Positions 5,644 through 6,650 of a stretch of DNA of 6,650 bases are shown in pieces; position 1 is the stretch's first letter; the number at the start of each line of letters is the position of its first letter. The translations under genes and the position numbers were made by a program. The DNA comes from JANNSW01 sp031431235 (GTDB lineage Bacteria > Pseudomonadota > Alphaproteobacteria > Rhizobiales > Hyphomicrobiaceae): assembly GCA_031431235.1 (NCBI GenBank), contig JANPDA010000023.1, positions 1 through 6,650 on the forward strand, read 5' to 3'. The notes beneath the pieces are model-generated. The model saw nothing but the letters and a program-made list of their open reading frames with translations. It was not told the origin of the DNA and made no database searches.

Positions 5644-5648
5644 GCCAA
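5615..5648. promoter_or_regulatory. Inverted repeat overlapping the promoter, possible operator
   Basis: TTGGCAT (5615-5621) and ATGCCAA (5642-5648) form a perfect 7-bp dyad with a 20-nt centre. The centre itself contains GCCC (5624-5627) and GGGC (5634-5637). The outer arms cover the -35 and -10 boxes of the candidate promoter, so a dimeric repressor bound there could block transcription. No regulator is identified. Confidence 0.35.
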
Positions 5649-5686
5649 ATCGTCAATGGTCCGGCCGGCAAGTCGACCGGGAATTC

Positions 5687-5695
5687 AAGGGAGGA
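5687..5695 (+). promoter_or_regulatory. Ribosome binding site of the binding-protein gene
   Basis: AAGGGAGGA ends 10 nt before ATG 5706. A closer ATG at 5696 is out of frame with the protein, so 5706 is the start that gives the signal peptide. Confidence 0.65.
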
Positions 5696-5705
5696 ATGAA
5701 ACCGC

Positions 5706-6467
5706 ATGACGTGGAAACTGAAAGGGGCAGCCCTCGTTGCTGCTGCGATGCTGATCGCGCCCGCCCAGGCCGCCGAGCTCGGCGCCAAGGACGATCCGAT
5801 CAAGATCCCGATCAACGAGTGGACGGGCCAGCACCTGAGCTCCCATATCCTCGGCCAGCTCCTGGTGAAGATGGGCTATAAAGCCGAGTACGTGACGGCG
5901 GGCGGCGTTCCCCAGTTCGCGGCGATCGCGCAAGGTGATCTGCACGTGCAGCCGGAGACCTGGGAGAACAATGTCGGCGAGATCTATCCCAAGGCCGTCG
6001 CATCCGGCGATATCGTGATCGTGGGCAAAGAGGGCCTCTCCGCGCGGGAAGGCTGGATCTATCCGCCCTACATGAAGGAGAAGTGCCCGGGACTGCCCAA
6101 CTGGAAGGCTCTCTGGGACTGCGCGCAGGCCTTTGGCACCGCCGAGACCTTCCCCAAGGGCCGTCTCGTGACCTACCCCGCCGACTGGGGCACCCGTGAG
6201 AAAGACCTGATTGCCAATGTCGACATGCCGTTCGTGCCGGTCGCGGGCGGCAGCGAGGGCGCCATGGTCGCCGAGCTGAAGGCGGCCTACGACGCCAAGC
6301 AGCCGATCATCATGATGTTCTGGGAGCCGCACTGGATCCACGCCGATTACAAGTTCGACTGGATCGAGTGGCCAACCGATGTCGCCAATTGCGATACCGA
6401 CCCCACCAAAGGCATGCTTCCCGACAAGGTCATTGACTGCGGCTTCCAGCAGGCTGGCGTGCTGTAG
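5706..6467 (+). CDS. Glycine betaine/proline-type ABC transporter substrate-binding protein, ended by a premature TAG
   Basis: A periplasmic solute-binding protein of the OpuAC/ProX type that would deliver a quaternary amine such as glycine betaine to an ABC permease; the exact ligand is inferred. The signal peptide covers residues 1-22 (LVAAAMLIAPAQA^AE). Family landmarks: PINEWTGQ (W39), YVTAGGVPQFAAIAQGDLHV (62-81), QPETWENNVGE (W86), EGWIYPPY (115-122), YPADWGT (157-163), AGGSEGAMVAELK (180-192) and MMFWEPHWIHADY (W206, W210). The Trp residues are candidates for the aromatic cage that holds the cationic ligand. Two Cys pairs (127/139, 229/245) match disulfide-like positions in relatives. 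The frame stops at TAG codon 254, after DCGFQQAGVL, where relatives continue for roughly 70-80 residues. The same frame continues downstream (next entry). The product as written lacks the C-terminal helices of the binding fold. Transporter partners are expected beyond the window. Confidence 0.85.
   Translation: MTWKLKGAALVAAAMLIAPAQAAELGAKDDPIKIPINEWTGQHLSSHILGQLLVKMGYKAEYVTAGGVPQFAAIAQGDLHVQPETWENNVGEIYPKAVASGDIVIVGKEGLSAREGWIYPPYMKEKCPGLPNWKALWDCAQAFGTAETFPKGRLVTYPADWGTREKDLIANVDMPFVPVAGGSEGAMVAELKAAYDAKQPIIMMFWEPHWIHADYKFDWIEWPTDVANCDTDPTKGMLPDKVIDCGFQQAGVL
6465..6467 (+). other. In-frame amber (TAG) codon within the binding-protein gene
   Basis: TAG sits between ...GVL and VVWKGFKDKWP..., in a frame that reads as one protein on both sides. 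Relatives I recall have a Lys-rich stretch here (V-K-K-x-x-W), so AAG to TAG by one base change is the simplest origin. The metallohydrolase gene in this window ends in TAG, so wholesale recoding of TAG is unlikely. Confidence 0.85.
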
Positions 6468-6650
6468 GTCGTGTGGAAGGGCTTCAAGGACAAGTGGCCT
6501 GCTGCCTCCAACCTGATCGAGCAGTTCTCCCTGACGAACGCGCTTCAGTACCCGCTGATCCTCGAGGTCGATGGCAAGGGCCGCAAGGTCGAGGAAGTGG
6601 CTGCCGAGTGGATCGCCAACAATGAGGCGATCTGGAAGGCGTGGGTCGAG
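6468..6650 (+). pseudogene. C-terminal part of the same binding protein beyond the stop, cut by window edge
   Basis: In the frame of the upstream gene these 61 codons read VVWKGFKDKWPAASNLIEQF, then an LTNALQYPLILEVDGKGRKVEEV stretch in two parts and AAEWIANNEAIWKAWVE. This is the expected C-terminal lobe of the OpuAC/ProX-type protein (W-K-x-x-KWPAA, D-G-K, WIxxNExxWKxW). There is no further stop or frameshift, and codon use looks the same as upstream, so the interruption is recent, tolerated, read through, or a sequence error. The gene would end shortly after base 6650. Confidence 0.8.

Noticed and set aside
4462..5709. 415-codon plus-strand open frame
   Set aside because: It is antisense to both the metallohydrolase and the coiled-coil genes. 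The minus strand has metal-binding motifs and ribosome sites.
5685..6341. 218-codon minus-strand open frame
   Set aside because: It is antisense to the binding-protein gene, with no domain of its own.
6465..6467. Pyrrolysine or general TAG recoding
   Set aside because: The family has no known pyrrolysine site, and the metallohydrolase gene in the same window uses TAG as its natural stop. A point mutation or sequence error is simpler.
1..6650. tRNA or rRNA genes
   Set aside because: No cloverleaf with a TTC-loop signature and no conserved rRNA segments were seen on either strand.

Overview
The window is GC-rich and reads as the chromosome of an alphaproteobacterium, most likely in the Hyphomicrobiales (Rhizobiales). 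The evidence is a porin with the CC-A/S-DLEERV-ELEATT start typical of that order, a glycine-betaine-type binding protein of the alphaproteobacterial style, an ISAZ013-type transposase tail, and a 108-bp intergenic palindromic repeat of a kind I associate with rhizobial genomes. All of this rests on pattern recognition; no search was run.

Layout. (a) 1-563, minus strand: the N-terminal part of a secreted, repeat-rich protein (autotransporter/adhesin passenger style) with a long leader, leaving the window at base 1. (b) 797-2239, minus: a complete outer-membrane porin. (c) 2498-3640, plus: an uncharacterised TIGR03032/DUF4915-type protein, divergent from the porin. (d) 3641-4341: about 700 bp without an intact gene. 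It holds a long hairpin, a 16-bp tandem duplication, the C-terminal scrap of a transposase, a 132-bp MITE-like element with IS630-style ends, and a 108-bp palindromic repeat. (e) 4342-5526, minus: a probable two-gene operon, with a small coiled-coil protein followed 15 nt later by an MBL-fold metallohydrolase. The hydrolase stop codon lies inside the terminal repeat of the palindromic element. (f) 5706-6650, plus: a glycine betaine/proline-type ABC transporter periplasmic binding protein. It is broken by an in-frame TAG at 6465-6467, after which the same frame continues with family-like sequence to the window edge.

How the genes relate. Three of the six genes encode envelope or periplasmic products (surface protein, porin, solute-binding protein), but nothing shows that they form one pathway. 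The binding protein would normally sit with a permease and an ATPase, presumably just past base 6650. The coiled-coil/MBL pair is the only convincing operon. I found no coherent new defence or biosynthetic system. The parts most worth a second look are the nonsense codon in the binding protein, the non-autonomous mobile elements in 3641-4347, the palindromic operator-like structure over the 5615-5648 promoter, and the surface-protein leader.
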